In this document: positions 24,914-32,425 of the stretch, piece after piece | How positions within the stretch are numbered: position 1 is the first letter of the stretch | Layout: the number at the start of each line of letters is the position of its first letter | Assembly (NCBI RefSeq): GCF_900143205.1 | Contig: NZ_FRDH01000007.1 | Span: 145,490 to 209,489, forward strand | Source of the DNA: Butyrivibrio hungatei DSM 14810 | GTDB taxonomy: Bacteria > Bacillota > Clostridia > Lachnospirales > Lachnospiraceae | DNA length: 64,000 bases | Direction: 5' to 3' | Position numbers and translations under genes: made by a program | The notes under the pieces: generated by a model | Seen by the model: only the letters and a program-made list of their open reading frames with translations | Database searches by the model: none | Told to the model about the DNA's origin: nothing

Positions 24914-27139
24914 TTAACCTCTATAATTTTCTGGCACAGCTACATCGTCCAGTGAAATTTTTAATGCCTCACATGCATTGCAGATACTTTTTAACTTCTT
25001 ATCTGTTATCATTGAAAAAATAACCTTGTAATCCTTGTGAACATACTTATGTGATGCTTTCAAATTTTTCTTTATTGCATTGGCAATCTTCTCTTGCATT
25101 TCAGCACTCAATTTATCTCCATAAGATGAATTCAGCGCCCTCCCCAGCAAAACAGGTCTAACAATTGGATAATCCAATTCATTTTTGCTTATTTCAAAAT
25201 CGTTATTAGCTATGACAATGATTCCATGTACAACATTCTTAATATCATCTGAAGAATCATCAAAAACATCTTTTAAAAACATAGAAAGATATCTAATATG
25301 ATTTTCACTTTGTTCTATTACATTCTGTTTTTCAGAAGGAAGTAACTCCCCACGACTGTCATAATGAGCAACCCTTCCATCTGAATAGATTTCTATTTTT
25401 CCCTTTTGATAATTCTTAACTTCAAGTGTAAACACACCATTCTCATTTACTATGATCAAGTCATTTTCAAACTCACCAATTCTCTTTTCCATTTCAGTCT
25501 TAGGCGATGTTATCGGAAGAATTGCACTATTAAAGATAATCCAGTCCCCTTCATTATACTTTGCCAGTTCAGATAAAATAAAACTTTCTCCCGCCTCACC
25601 CTGACTAACTGAGGATTTATCATTTTTATAATTTCTAAATAAATCGTTAAACCAATATAGAAAAGATTCTAACTTTAAAATATATCCGTCATACTCTTTG
25701 TCAACTATTGCCCAACCCTTTTGCTTATGCCCATCAAAGACATATTTCATTTGTTTTTTTCTTAAATTCAAAGCATTTATATAATCCAATAGTTCATTAA
25801 AGCGATCCGTATTAACCTCATAGTTATTAAATTCTTCATTTGTCAAATACAAATCCTTAATTACACTAATATCTGGGATAGCAAAATCATCATCATTCAC
25901 ATCTGTAAAATACTTATAAAATTTTCCAACATATGGATTTGCATTTTGATTTAAATCATAATGAGAATAAGATTGACTTGCTTCATCCCATGACATATGA
26001 ACATATCTATAAACTTTTGCCTTGCCAGGATATTTCAGCGTCAGCTGAATGTTTCCTAATCTATCTCTTCTTTTTCCCACTAATTCCCAATAAGAAATAC
26101 CTGCCCACGTATTTCTTATATAGTCATCCAATCCTTTTTGCCTTAATGTAACGTATTCTTTGGCTAGCAATAATTCTGTTTGCCTATCTTCTTCTAACCT
26201 TCGCTGATATTTTTTTCTGGCTTTCGAAAACGAATCTTTCGATTTAGTCGAAACTACTTTTTTCTTTTCAGAATTATTTATATTTGTTTTTTTCTCTAAA
26301 GCTGTCGCTTTATGGCCACCTATCATTTTTACTATTTTATTACAATTTTCTTCCAATCCTGCCAATGCATCCATTGCATAGCAAGCTGAATACCATGAAT
26401 GCAAAAGGCATTTATCATATACTTTCTTAGCTCTATCGTCCTGATATATATTGATAACATCCTCTTTGTCCGAACATACCATGATAGAAATGATTTCGTA
26501 TACTTTAATTGCCAATTCTAGTTCTTTTAGCTGTTCTTCACTTATTGAATCCCCGCCCTTGTATATTATCAATGCTCTATGAGCCAATATTTGGGAAATC
26601 TCAAATAATTCAAAATTTACATCTTTGCTAATCTTGTCTTTTTTTACCAAAAGCTTACCAAATTCAGTGGCATCATAAAAAGCTCGAACTATCCCTTCAT
26701 ACTTGTCATATTCTTTTTCATCTGCCTTAAGTGTAAGAGAAAAGATACTATCTCTGTAAAATTTAAAAAGTTCCCATAGTATCTTCATATCATTACGATT
26801 GCATATTAAAAACCACGCTTCCCTCACTGCATATCTAACTGCTGCTTCACATGTTTTAGGTCCCTTATTATCTACTAATATAGCCTTAAAAAATGCAGTA
26901 AGCCTTTCTGAGTAATTATCTATAATAAAGCTCTCGTTATCGTACCAGCCATTTGTTAATTCATAGATATCTTCCACTTTTTTTGAAAACTCAACATCCA
27001 GCAAATCAACTCTAGCATCTGTCTGTTCAACTATATCTATTATTTGAGCTAATAATATAATATGTGCTTTTTCAGGCGAAATCTCCGATACACCATTTTC
27101 AGTGCTTTCAAACCATTTCAATCCATCTCTCGATAACAT
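24914..27139 (-). CDS. NERD (nuclease-related) domain protein with new N-terminal domain
   Basis: 741 residues. Residues 1-270 are homologous to the N-terminus of the downstream gene (GPKTCEAAVRYAVREAW, LWELFKFYRDSI, EGIVRAFYDA). A basic coiled-coil-like linker follows (residues about 285-340, rich in Lys, Glu and Arg), then a middle region (YWELVGKRRDRLGNIQLTLK, YVGKFYKYFTDVND). A NERD domain is at about 525-690: GEAGESFILSEL, then FENDLIIVNENGVFTLEVKN, which keeps the Glu, Asp and ExK of the nuclease-like core, then a C-terminal tail. NERD proteins are predicted nucleases seen in defence and DNA-processing settings. ATG 27139 has TGGAGGA; TATAAT at 27176-27181 is a likely -10. Confidence 0.82.
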   Translation of the reverse strand: MLSRDGLKWFESTENGVSEISPEKAHIILLAQIIDIVEQTDARVDLLDVEFSKKVEDIYELTNGWYDNESFIIDNYSERLTAFFKAILVDNKGPKTCEAAVRYAVREAWFLICNRNDMKILWELFKFYRDSIFSLTLKADEKEYDKYEGIVRAFYDATEFGKLLVKKDKISKDVNFELFEISQILAHRALIIYKGGDSISEEQLKELELAIKVYEIISIMVCSDKEDVINIYQDDRAKKVYDKCLLHSWYSACYAMDALAGLEENCNKIVKMIGGHKATALEKKTNINNSEKKKVVSTKSKDSFSKARKKYQRRLEEDRQTELLLAKEYVTLRQKGLDDYIRNTWAGISYWELVGKRRDRLGNIQLTLKYPGKAKVYRYVHMSWDEASQSYSHYDLNQNANPYVGKFYKYFTDVNDDDFAIPDISVIKDLYLTNEEFNNYEVNTDRFNELLDYINALNLRKKQMKYVFDGHKQKGWAIVDKEYDGYILKLESFLYWFNDLFRNYKNDKSSVSQGEAGESFILSELAKYNEGDWIIFNSAILPITSPKTEMEKRIGEFENDLIIVNENGVFTLEVKNYQKGKIEIYSDGRVAHYDSRGELLPSEKQNVIEQSENHIRYLSMFLKDVFDDSSDDIKNVVHGIIVIANNDFEISKNELDYPIVRPVLLGRALNSSYGDKLSAEMQEKIANAIKKNLKASHKYVHKDYKVIFSMITDKKLKSICNACEALKISLDDVAVPENYRG

Positions 27140-27311
27140 TCTTCATCCTCCATCTAGTTAAAGCCGACGTTGACTATTATAACGCCCCCCCGTGTATATC
27201 AATACGTATAAGTGATAAAAGCATTCCCCGACAACTATTTATTTCATCAAACTGCAGTATTCTAAGAAATAAAATTTCAAATCACTTGTTTTCATATGAA
27301 TTTACACCAAT

Positions 27312-27357
27312 AAAAAAAGACAGAATTTCTAGTGATTATCTTGAATTCTGTCTTTTT
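27312..27357. terminator. Bidirectional hairpin terminator
   Basis: A 14-bp stem AAAAAGACAGAATT / AATTCTGTCTTTTT has poly-A on its left and poly-T on its right. It can end minus-strand RNA entering from the toxin locus, before the NERD operon promoter. Between 27182 and 27311 I see no gene. Confidence 0.7.
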
Positions 27358-27385
27358 CAATAATCGATAAGAATTATCTTCATGA

Positions 27386-27414
27386 TTGTCTTACTCCATC
27401 GATTATGCTATCTT
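27386..27414 (+). promoter_or_regulatory. Putative toxin promoter
   Basis: TTGTCT, 17-base spacer, TATCTT, with TG one base before the -10. It is about 45 bases upstream of the small toxin-like gene. Confidence 0.6.
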
Positions 27415-27458
27415 ATTAAAGCCGTGTCCCTCCAGCAGAAAGGAGGTGAGGCAGTTCA

Positions 27459-27545
27459 ATGGAATGTATAACCGCATTTATTATCTCTGTATTGGCAAGT
27501 ATAGTCGCCTACTATATTTGCAAATGGCTAGACAGAGATGAGTAA
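27459..27545 (+). CDS. Small hydrophobic type I toxin-like peptide (Fst/holin-like), 28 aa
   Basis: A 28-residue peptide with one membrane helix followed by a charged end: MECITAFIISVLAS, then IVAYYICKWLDRDE. This is the architecture of the small Firmicute peptides annotated as putative holin-like or Fst-like type I toxins (hydrophobic helix, K-W-L-D near the C-terminus). The ribosome binding site AAAGGAGGTGA is a near-perfect anti-SD match eight bases from ATG. It has its own promoter, a strong terminator at 27585-27623 and a convergent antisense promoter downstream (27666-27694), completing a type I toxin-antitoxin layout. Too short for ordinary gene finders. Confidence 0.75.
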   Translation: MECITAFIISVLASIVAYYICKWLDRDE

Positions 27546-27584
27546 CACGGCCCTAGCCTGAGCATAACTCGCTCAATAGAGCAA

Positions 27585-27623
27585 GAAACCCTCGATGTCG
27601 CCACATCGAGGGTTTCGTTTTTT
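27585..27623 (+). terminator. Toxin gene terminator
   Basis: A 14-bp stem GAAACCCTCGATGT / ACATCGAGGGTTTC is followed by GTTTTTT. The equivalent stem at 27808-27839 has a compensatory C-G to A-T change. Confidence 0.88.
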
Positions 27624-27665
27624 CAATGAAATATATAATCGCTTTTTCTGCATCTCTGCAATAAC

Positions 27666-27694
27666 ATCATATATCAACAGCAAAGTTCAGTCAA
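27666..27694 (-). promoter_or_regulatory. Antisense promoter 1
   Basis: On the minus strand: TTGACT, 17-base spacer, TATGAT. It points into the 3' end of the toxin gene. Confidence 0.65.
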
Positions 27695-27737
27695 TATCTA
27701 TAAACAAAAAGCATAAAACTCATCCAATTCATCTCTT

Positions 27738-27845
27738 TATTTGCAAATGGCTAGACAGAGATGAGTAACACGGTACTAACCTGAGAATAGCTCACTCTAA
27801 CGAGCAAGAAACCCTAGATGCTGCAACATCTAGGGTTTCGTTTTT
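27738..27845 (+). pseudogene. Toxin-less second copy of the toxin 3' end and terminator
   Basis: A 36-base stretch (27738-27773) is identical to 27515-27550, covering the last codons of the toxin (ICKWLDRDE stop) and its 3' flank. Similarity continues through a GCTC..GAGC mini-hairpin to a terminator stem at 27808-27839 that differs from copy 1 by a compensated base pair. There is no start codon or ribosome binding site for a toxin. A minus-strand promoter follows, so the copy may serve only as an extra antitoxin RNA source. Confidence 0.7.
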
Positions 27846-27890
27846 GCCATAGCTTTTTATTATCTCGTTTTAATGCGTTTCCGCACAATC

Positions 27891-27919
27891 ATAATACTAC
27901 ATTTACTACAACGAGTCAA
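27891..27919 (-). promoter_or_regulatory. Antisense promoter 2 (toxin-less copy)
   Basis: TTGACT, 17-base spacer, TATTAT on the minus strand. It has the same -35 and spacing as antisense promoter 1 and a similar position relative to the terminator stem. Confidence 0.6.
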
Positions 27920-27925
27920 TTTCAA

Positions 27926-29128
27926 TCAATTAGAATACAGATACAAACTTCCGCTCTCTTCATCAATTCTATAGTTTAGATCCAGCATCTTACAGAAATC
28001 CTCAAGTGTTACCATTGTTACACTAAAGTCGTTCTCTGGCTTGTGATTATTACCGATATGAAGGTCTTCGCCATCGCAGGTAGCTTTGAGATCAGTCACA
28101 TTCATCTCGTTGTAATGGCATGTCATTACGTATTTGTGGTCGCCGATGGTCCAGGAACACTCAAGGTCCTGGTCTTTGGTGGTCTGGTCCTTAGTAAGGA
28201 TCTCAAAAGAGCCGCCAAGCCTGTCTGTGTACTCTCTGATCACAAAGGCAGGACTTCCTATACCGTCTGCTACAAGGCCGAAATCTACAAACATCATATA
28301 GCTGTTTTCATCATAGTTATATTCTGAATAAGCGTATTTTTCAGTCATTACTCCTACAGTACCGTAGTCATTTTGATTGTTATCATAGAGCATCTCTTCA
28401 TCATTAAGATAGATGTGGTCCAGCTGTGAAACATGTATATCTTCTATAGCATCCTCATAGCCCTGATACTGCTCTCCCGAGATTTTTCCATCTTTGATGG
28501 CCTGGGCAATCCCATTGTCTAAGGCATTTTTATAATATTCTTCATCATATTCAACACCATTAATGGCAAAATATCCAAGGCCATAGGTCTTATAAGTGCT
28601 TCCTGGAGCAGTATCACATACAACTCTTATATTGTCATAAGGGTGCTCTTCTAAAAAGTTCTTATCATTGTACTTAAGTTCTTCTCTATAGATCTCGTTT
28701 GCCTTTACGAAGGCTTCTGCAAGCTTATCCACCTGATCAGAACTGGCAATCTTTACATCTCCATCAGAAATGAACTCCTCAAATAAAGGCTTGATCCTGG
28801 AATCGTAAGATGTTCTGACCACGTACTCATAATCAGTTCTTATTTTTCCTTTATATATCTTCATTTCGTACATACCAACATTATGTCGATATGCATATAC
28901 CTTAAATTCAAGGTCACGCTCTTTTGACTTATATGTATAAGCTATTTCCTTTGGGCTTTCGCTAACTGTCTCTCGACTTACATACTCACACTTTTCAGAA
29001 ATATTTTCTTTAACATACTTTGCCACATCGCCTTTACTAGGAACAGGTCCCTCAGGTCCGCCGCATCCACCAAGGAAAGTTGAAACTGCAAGAGCTGTAA
29101 GGCATACTAATACATTTCTTTTTTTCAT
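27926..29128 (-). CDS. Lipoprotein of unknown function
   Basis: 400 residues from the ATG at 29128; the upstream in-frame extension lacks a signal peptide in register and is rejected. The signal peptide MKKRNVLVCLTALAVSTFLGGC ends in lipobox FLGGC. The mature part is acidic with many Tyr and Asp residues (YKTYGLGYFAINGVEYDEEY, HVSQLDHIYLNDEEMLYD), and I see no known domain. The C-terminal VTLEDFCKMLDLNYRIDEES resembles the last copper-amine-oxidase-like repeat found in some Firmicute surface proteins, but only weakly. A cell-surface location is well supported; function is unknown. Confidence 0.8.
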   Translation of the reverse strand: MKKRNVLVCLTALAVSTFLGGCGGPEGPVPSKGDVAKYVKENISEKCEYVSRETVSESPKEIAYTYKSKERDLEFKVYAYRHNVGMYEMKIYKGKIRTDYEYVVRTSYDSRIKPLFEEFISDGDVKIASSDQVDKLAEAFVKANEIYREELKYNDKNFLEEHPYDNIRVVCDTAPGSTYKTYGLGYFAINGVEYDEEYYKNALDNGIAQAIKDGKISGEQYQGYEDAIEDIHVSQLDHIYLNDEEMLYDNNQNDYGTVGVMTEKYAYSEYNYDENSYMMFVDFGLVADGIGSPAFVIREYTDRLGGSFEILTKDQTTKDQDLECSWTIGDHKYVMTCHYNEMNVTDLKATCDGEDLHIGNNHKPENDFSVTMVTLEDFCKMLDLNYRIDEESGSLYLYSN

Positions 29129-29231
29129 ATATTGGCTCCAAATTGTTACACATTTTTTCATATTTACACAGTATACTTCATGGTCCAACTTTTGTACACG
29201 TTTTGCGTCAAATAAGAATTTCTTACACAAC

Positions 29232-29269
29232 AAAAAAAGCTGAACTCTAGAAACTCTCTAAAGTTCAGC
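29232..29269 (-). terminator. Terminator of tRNA-Trp
   Basis: Stem GCTGAACT / AGTTCAGC plus an inner TAG / CTA, followed on the minus strand by TTTTTTTG. Confidence 0.8.
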
Positions 29270-29280
29270 CTATACAATAG

Positions 29281-29352
29281 CAGGGGAAGCAGGATTCGAA
29301 CCCGCATGAGCGGTTTTGGAGACCGGCATACTAGCCATTGTATGATTCCCCT
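29281..29352 (-). tRNA. tRNA-Trp (anticodon CCA)
   Basis: The minus strand folds into a full cloverleaf: acceptor AGGGGAA / TTCCCCT, D stem ATAC / GTAT, anticodon loop CTCCAAA with anticodon CCA, and T arm GCGGG-TTCGAAT-CCTGC. The discriminator base is G, as expected for Trp. One pair at the top of the anticodon stem is C-C mismatched in my fold. The 3' CCA is not encoded. It has its own promoter and terminator. Confidence 0.93.
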
Positions 29353-29370
29353 ATTGCACCAACGAATGTT

Positions 29371-29399
29371 ATGATAGCATACCGGCTCATGATTGTAAA
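29371..29399 (-). promoter_or_regulatory. tRNA-Trp promoter
   Basis: TTTACA, 17-base spacer, TATCAT on the minus strand with TGC before the -10. It is about 20 bases upstream of the tRNA 5' end. Confidence 0.75.
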
Positions 29400-29433
29400 G
29401 AAGAATTCTGCAAAAAACAAAAGTATTTTAGTA

Positions 29434-29955
29434 TCAGTACTTCTCTGGTTCTGGATAGTCTACTCCAAAGGTCTCAACAGTAACTGTCTTCATGACCTGA
29501 TCCTGAACAGGACGATCATTCCAGTCTGTCTCTGTCTCTGCGATCTTGTTGACAACATCAAGACCTTCAGTAACCTTACCAAATGCAGCGTAATCACCAT
29601 CAAGGTGAGGAGATGTCTTGTGCATGATAAAGAACTGTGAGCCTGCTGAGTTAGGCATCATGGATCTAGCCATAGAGAGAACACCCTCTGTGTGCTTTAA
29701 GTCATTCTTGAAACCATTTGATGAAAACTCACCCTTGATACCATATCCTGGGCCACCCATTCCTGTTCCTTCTGGATCTCCGCCCTGGAGCATGAAGCCG
29801 CGGATTACTCTGTGGAAGATAAGTCCATCATAAAAGTTCTTTTTAATAAGTGAAATGAAGTTATTAACTGTGTTAGGTGCAATCTCTGGATAGAGCTCAG
29901 CCTTAATAACATCACCATTTTCCATAGTAATTGTAACTATTGGGTTCTGTGCCAT
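29434..29955 (-). CDS. Peptidyl-prolyl cis-trans isomerase, cyclophilin type
   Basis: 173 residues, cytoplasmic, a single cyclophilin domain. Active-site motifs are visible: FHRVIRGFMLQGGDPEGTGMGG, FSSNGF.NDLKHTEGVLSMAR and AGSQFFIMHKTSPHLDG. It catalyses proline isomerisation in folding proteins. AGGAGG precedes the ATG. A short inverted repeat CTAGTCAAA / TTTGACTAG lies right before the ribosome binding site, and the promoter overlaps the terminator of the upstream lipoprotein gene. Confidence 0.95.
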   Translation of the reverse strand: MAQNPIVTITMENGDVIKAELYPEIAPNTVNNFISLIKKNFYDGLIFHRVIRGFMLQGGDPEGTGMGGPGYGIKGEFSSNGFKNDLKHTEGVLSMARSMMPNSAGSQFFIMHKTSPHLDGDYAAFGKVTEGLDVVNKIAETETDWNDRPVQDQVMKTVTVETFGVDYPEPEKY

Positions 29956-29988
29956 TTCTTTTCCTCCTAGTCAAATCATTCTTTGACT

Positions 29989-30017
29989 AGTATAACAAAA
30001 AAGAACTGCCGGCACAA
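29989..30017 (-). promoter_or_regulatory. Cyclophilin gene promoter, nested in a terminator
   Basis: TTGTGC, 17-base spacer, TATACT on the minus strand. The spacer coincides with the left arm of the upstream terminator. Confidence 0.55.
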
Positions 30018-30032
30018 ACCAGCAGTTCTTTT
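29997..30032 (-). terminator. Terminator of the 30039-30845 lipoprotein gene
   Basis: An 11-bp stem AAAAGAACTGC / GCAGTTCTTTT is followed by T residues on the minus strand. Confidence 0.8.
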
Positions 30033-30038
30033 AACATC

Positions 30039-30845
30039 TTATTCGCCTAAGCTGATATTAAATACCTTTGAGATGCCAAGTACCCAAAGAGCAAGATTAT
30101 CTTTGTTGTAGATATCTGAGTAATCTGTGTCGCCATTATCAATGGAGAACTTGTAGTTGAGCATATCACTTACAAATGTATCATCCTTGCCATCGATAGT
30201 TACGTCGTAGTAACGAACCTCTCTGTTGTCGAATGAAACTCTCATCTTCTTGACCTGAACATCATGATCTCCAAATTCATAAGCAATTGAAAGTGCCTGA
30301 AGGCAAGCATAAGCAAATGAGTAATCATCGTCTGTTACGTCATCACTGATAAGATTAACCTCAAGGAACTGGTAAACAAGGTCTCTGTTGAGCTTCTCTC
30401 CTTTTGGAAGAATCTCTTTATCCATGTAATCGCACATTTCTCCAGCAGTTACACCGTTGAAAAGAACTGTATCATCTTTGATTGTTCCACTTGGAGCTGA
30501 TGTGATGCATCCATCCTCATATCCTACATAAGAATATCCAAGGAGAACGCCCTGTCCACTGTTTGCAGTGCTACTAATATCTTCAAGATCCTCAATATCT
30601 TCAAGTTCAAGATCTGAATCTTCACTCATCTCGTCAATATCTGTATCAATATCTTCTGATGCCTCTGTGCTAGCTTCATCAGATGAGCCAATCTCTTCTT
30701 CGAGCTTCTTTTCTGAAACGAACTCTTTCTTCTGATTCTCGTCCTCTGTTCCCTTAAGTTCGTGGTTTCCACTTGAACTGTTACAAGCAGTTGCTGAGAA
30801 CAACATTACGAGACATAAGCCAAAACATACTAATCTCTTTTTCAT
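30039..30845 (-). CDS. Acidic lipoprotein of unknown function
   Basis: 268 residues. The lipoprotein signal MKKRLVCFGLCLVMLFSATAC is followed by a long Asp/Glu/Ser linker (residues about 25-95, with DLELEDIEDLEDISS) and a compact C-terminal domain of about 170 residues (VLLGYSYVGYEDGCITSAP, DVQVKKMRVSFDNREVRYYD, ALWVLGISKVFNISLGE). The disordered acidic linker suggests a domain displayed away from the membrane. I recognise no family. It is monocistronic with its own terminator. Confidence 0.82.
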   Translation of the reverse strand: MKKRLVCFGLCLVMLFSATACNSSSGNHELKGTEDENQKKEFVSEKKLEEEIGSSDEASTEASEDIDTDIDEMSEDSDLELEDIEDLEDISSTANSGQGVLLGYSYVGYEDGCITSAPSGTIKDDTVLFNGVTAGEMCDYMDKEILPKGEKLNRDLVYQFLEVNLISDDVTDDDYSFAYACLQALSIAYEFGDHDVQVKKMRVSFDNREVRYYDVTIDGKDDTFVSDMLNYKFSIDNGDTDYSDIYNKDNLALWVLGISKVFNISLGE

Positions 30846-30973
30846 TTTTCTTTCCTCCTAAAGGGCTATCATAGTAAAAATTTTATAGCCAGCGCTTAGG
30901 ACATTAAACAATACAAAGGGCAAATTAGTCAAGTTTATAATAGACTTTTTGGCGAAAAAAAATATATGCCAAG

Positions 30974-32425
30974 TCACTTTAGTTTCCAGTATGCCTCAAA
31001 CTCTGTCTGCTGCCATTCTTTAATGGAGACTCCTTCAAAAGAGTGCTCGATAACAAAGCTTGCTTTGGCTCCTTTATACTCCTGATCTGCTCTGAAATTC
31101 CCAAGAGAGTAGTAAACAAGCATATCTTTGCCATCAGGTCTTTTTACAAGCTCTGCTTTCTGGACCACATGAGGATGGCTTCCTATGACCACATCCGCCC
31201 CAGCCTCTGCCAAAAGAGCTGTCATCTCCTTTTGATAGTCAGATACTTTTGTCTCGTATTCATCACCCCAATGCACATAGACGATCACAAAATCCGCTTC
31301 ATTTCTGGCGCTTTTGATCTCACTGACGAATGCATCCTTCTCTGCGTCTGAATCTCCAGGAAGGTAATGGATCATGTATGGGTATTTGTCTGACGCATCA
31401 CCTGCATTAGTTCCGTATGTGTAGGCAAATAGCGCGATCTTAATGCCATTTTTGCTGATAAGCTCATAGGGGCGATATTCTGTCTCAGTGCTCCCCTGCA
31501 TTCCCAGCACAGTCATGCCATTTTCCTTGTAAAAAGAACTGCTGACATCGATACCATAGGTCCCTTTATCAAGAACGTGGTTATTGGCACAGGCCACAAC
31601 GTCAAATCCCGCTTTTTTAAGAGCTTTGCCAACCTCCATAGGTGAACCAAAGCTTGGATAGCCTGATACCATGTCTTTTTTATCAACTAACACAGTCTCT
31701 GCCTGAACCATAGCAATGTCCGCACTCTGGATCTCTTTTGCAAAGGGCTCATACAAAAAGTCAAAGCTTCCACCTTCGTATCTCTTTGCATATTCGTAGA
31801 TAGGCTCATGAATGATGTTGTCACCAAAGGCCAAAAAGCTCACTTCGTTTTCTATGTTCTTAAGCCCAAAGGACTCCCATCTCCAAAGGGTATTATTGCC
31901 GCTTCTGTCTTCTGTAAGGATGATCGAAGGATTCTTGTCCATAAGCTTCATTCGGCTTACAAGGATACCAATGTCCGAAGCAAACCATTTCTGGCTGACT
32001 TTTCCATCATCAGAAATGTCATATATGAAGATATGCTGTGAATAGGCGCTGTCGTTATTTTTCACCCAGAAGGGACGCGCCTTGCCGTAGGTTCCTCTTT
32101 TCCACACCAAAAGAACTATCTCAGGATTGCCATTTCCATCAAGGTCCGTAAGAAATCCATCCTGAATCCTGTATGCATCATCACTTGTCCACAATCTGCC
32201 GCCATTTGAACTATATAATCCACATTTTTTACCCTGAATTACCAACGAATAATCGTATCCATTTTCGGTAAAAGAAATTCTTTTATCCTGGAAGCTGACC
32301 CAAAGAGGTGGTGCAAACAGGGTTCTAAGATTTGAAAAGTTCAGAGCACAGCAAATGGCTGCCACTGCAAAAAGCAGTAGCAGCCACCATTTATATTTAC
32401 TTATGTATTGTAAACACCTTTTCAT
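30974..32425 (-). CDS. CapA-family (poly-gamma-glutamate synthesis-like) membrane metallophosphatase
   Basis: 483 residues if started at the ATG 32425, which overlaps the upstream stop (TGATG) behind AGGTGG; an ATG at 32455 lies inside the upstream gene with no ribosome binding site. One N-terminal membrane helix (WWLLLLFAVAAICCALNF) is followed by a region (40-200) with FG-GAP-like repeats (LTDLDGNGNPEIVLLVWK), then the CapA domain: FLAFGDNIIHEP, FDVVACANNHVLDKG, VYVHWGDEYE, VVIGSHPHVVQ and VYYSLGNF. CapA proteins are calcineurin-like enzymes of poly-gamma-glutamate or related envelope functions. No capB or capC is nearby, so the substrate is open. Third gene of the RelQ operon. Confidence 0.87.
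   Translation of the reverse strand: MKRCLQYISKYKWWLLLLFAVAAICCALNFSNLRTLFAPPLWVSFQDKRISFTENGYDYSLVIQGKKCGLYSSNGGRLWTSDDAYRIQDGFLTDLDGNGNPEIVLLVWKRGTYGKARPFWVKNNDSAYSQHIFIYDISDDGKVSQKWFASDIGILVSRMKLMDKNPSIILTEDRSGNNTLWRWESFGLKNIENEVSFLAFGDNIIHEPIYEYAKRYEGGSFDFLYEPFAKEIQSADIAMVQAETVLVDKKDMVSGYPSFGSPMEVGKALKKAGFDVVACANNHVLDKGTYGIDVSSSFYKENGMTVLGMQGSTETEYRPYELISKNGIKIALFAYTYGTNAGDASDKYPYMIHYLPGDSDAEKDAFVSEIKSARNEADFVIVYVHWGDEYETKVSDYQKEMTALLAEAGADVVIGSHPHVVQKAELVKRPDGKDMLVYYSLGNFRADQEYKGAKASFVIEHSFEGVSIKEWQQTEFEAYWKLK

Larger units (their letters stand above)
27312..27659 (-). ncRNA. Putative antisense antitoxin RNA
   Basis: A convergent promoter (27666-27694) would start RNA near 27659 that runs antisense through the toxin terminator, the toxin reading frame and its ribosome binding site, and could end at the hairpin 27312-27357. 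The end is uncertain because the RNA could stop earlier. This is inferred from promoter and terminator positions only. Confidence 0.45.
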
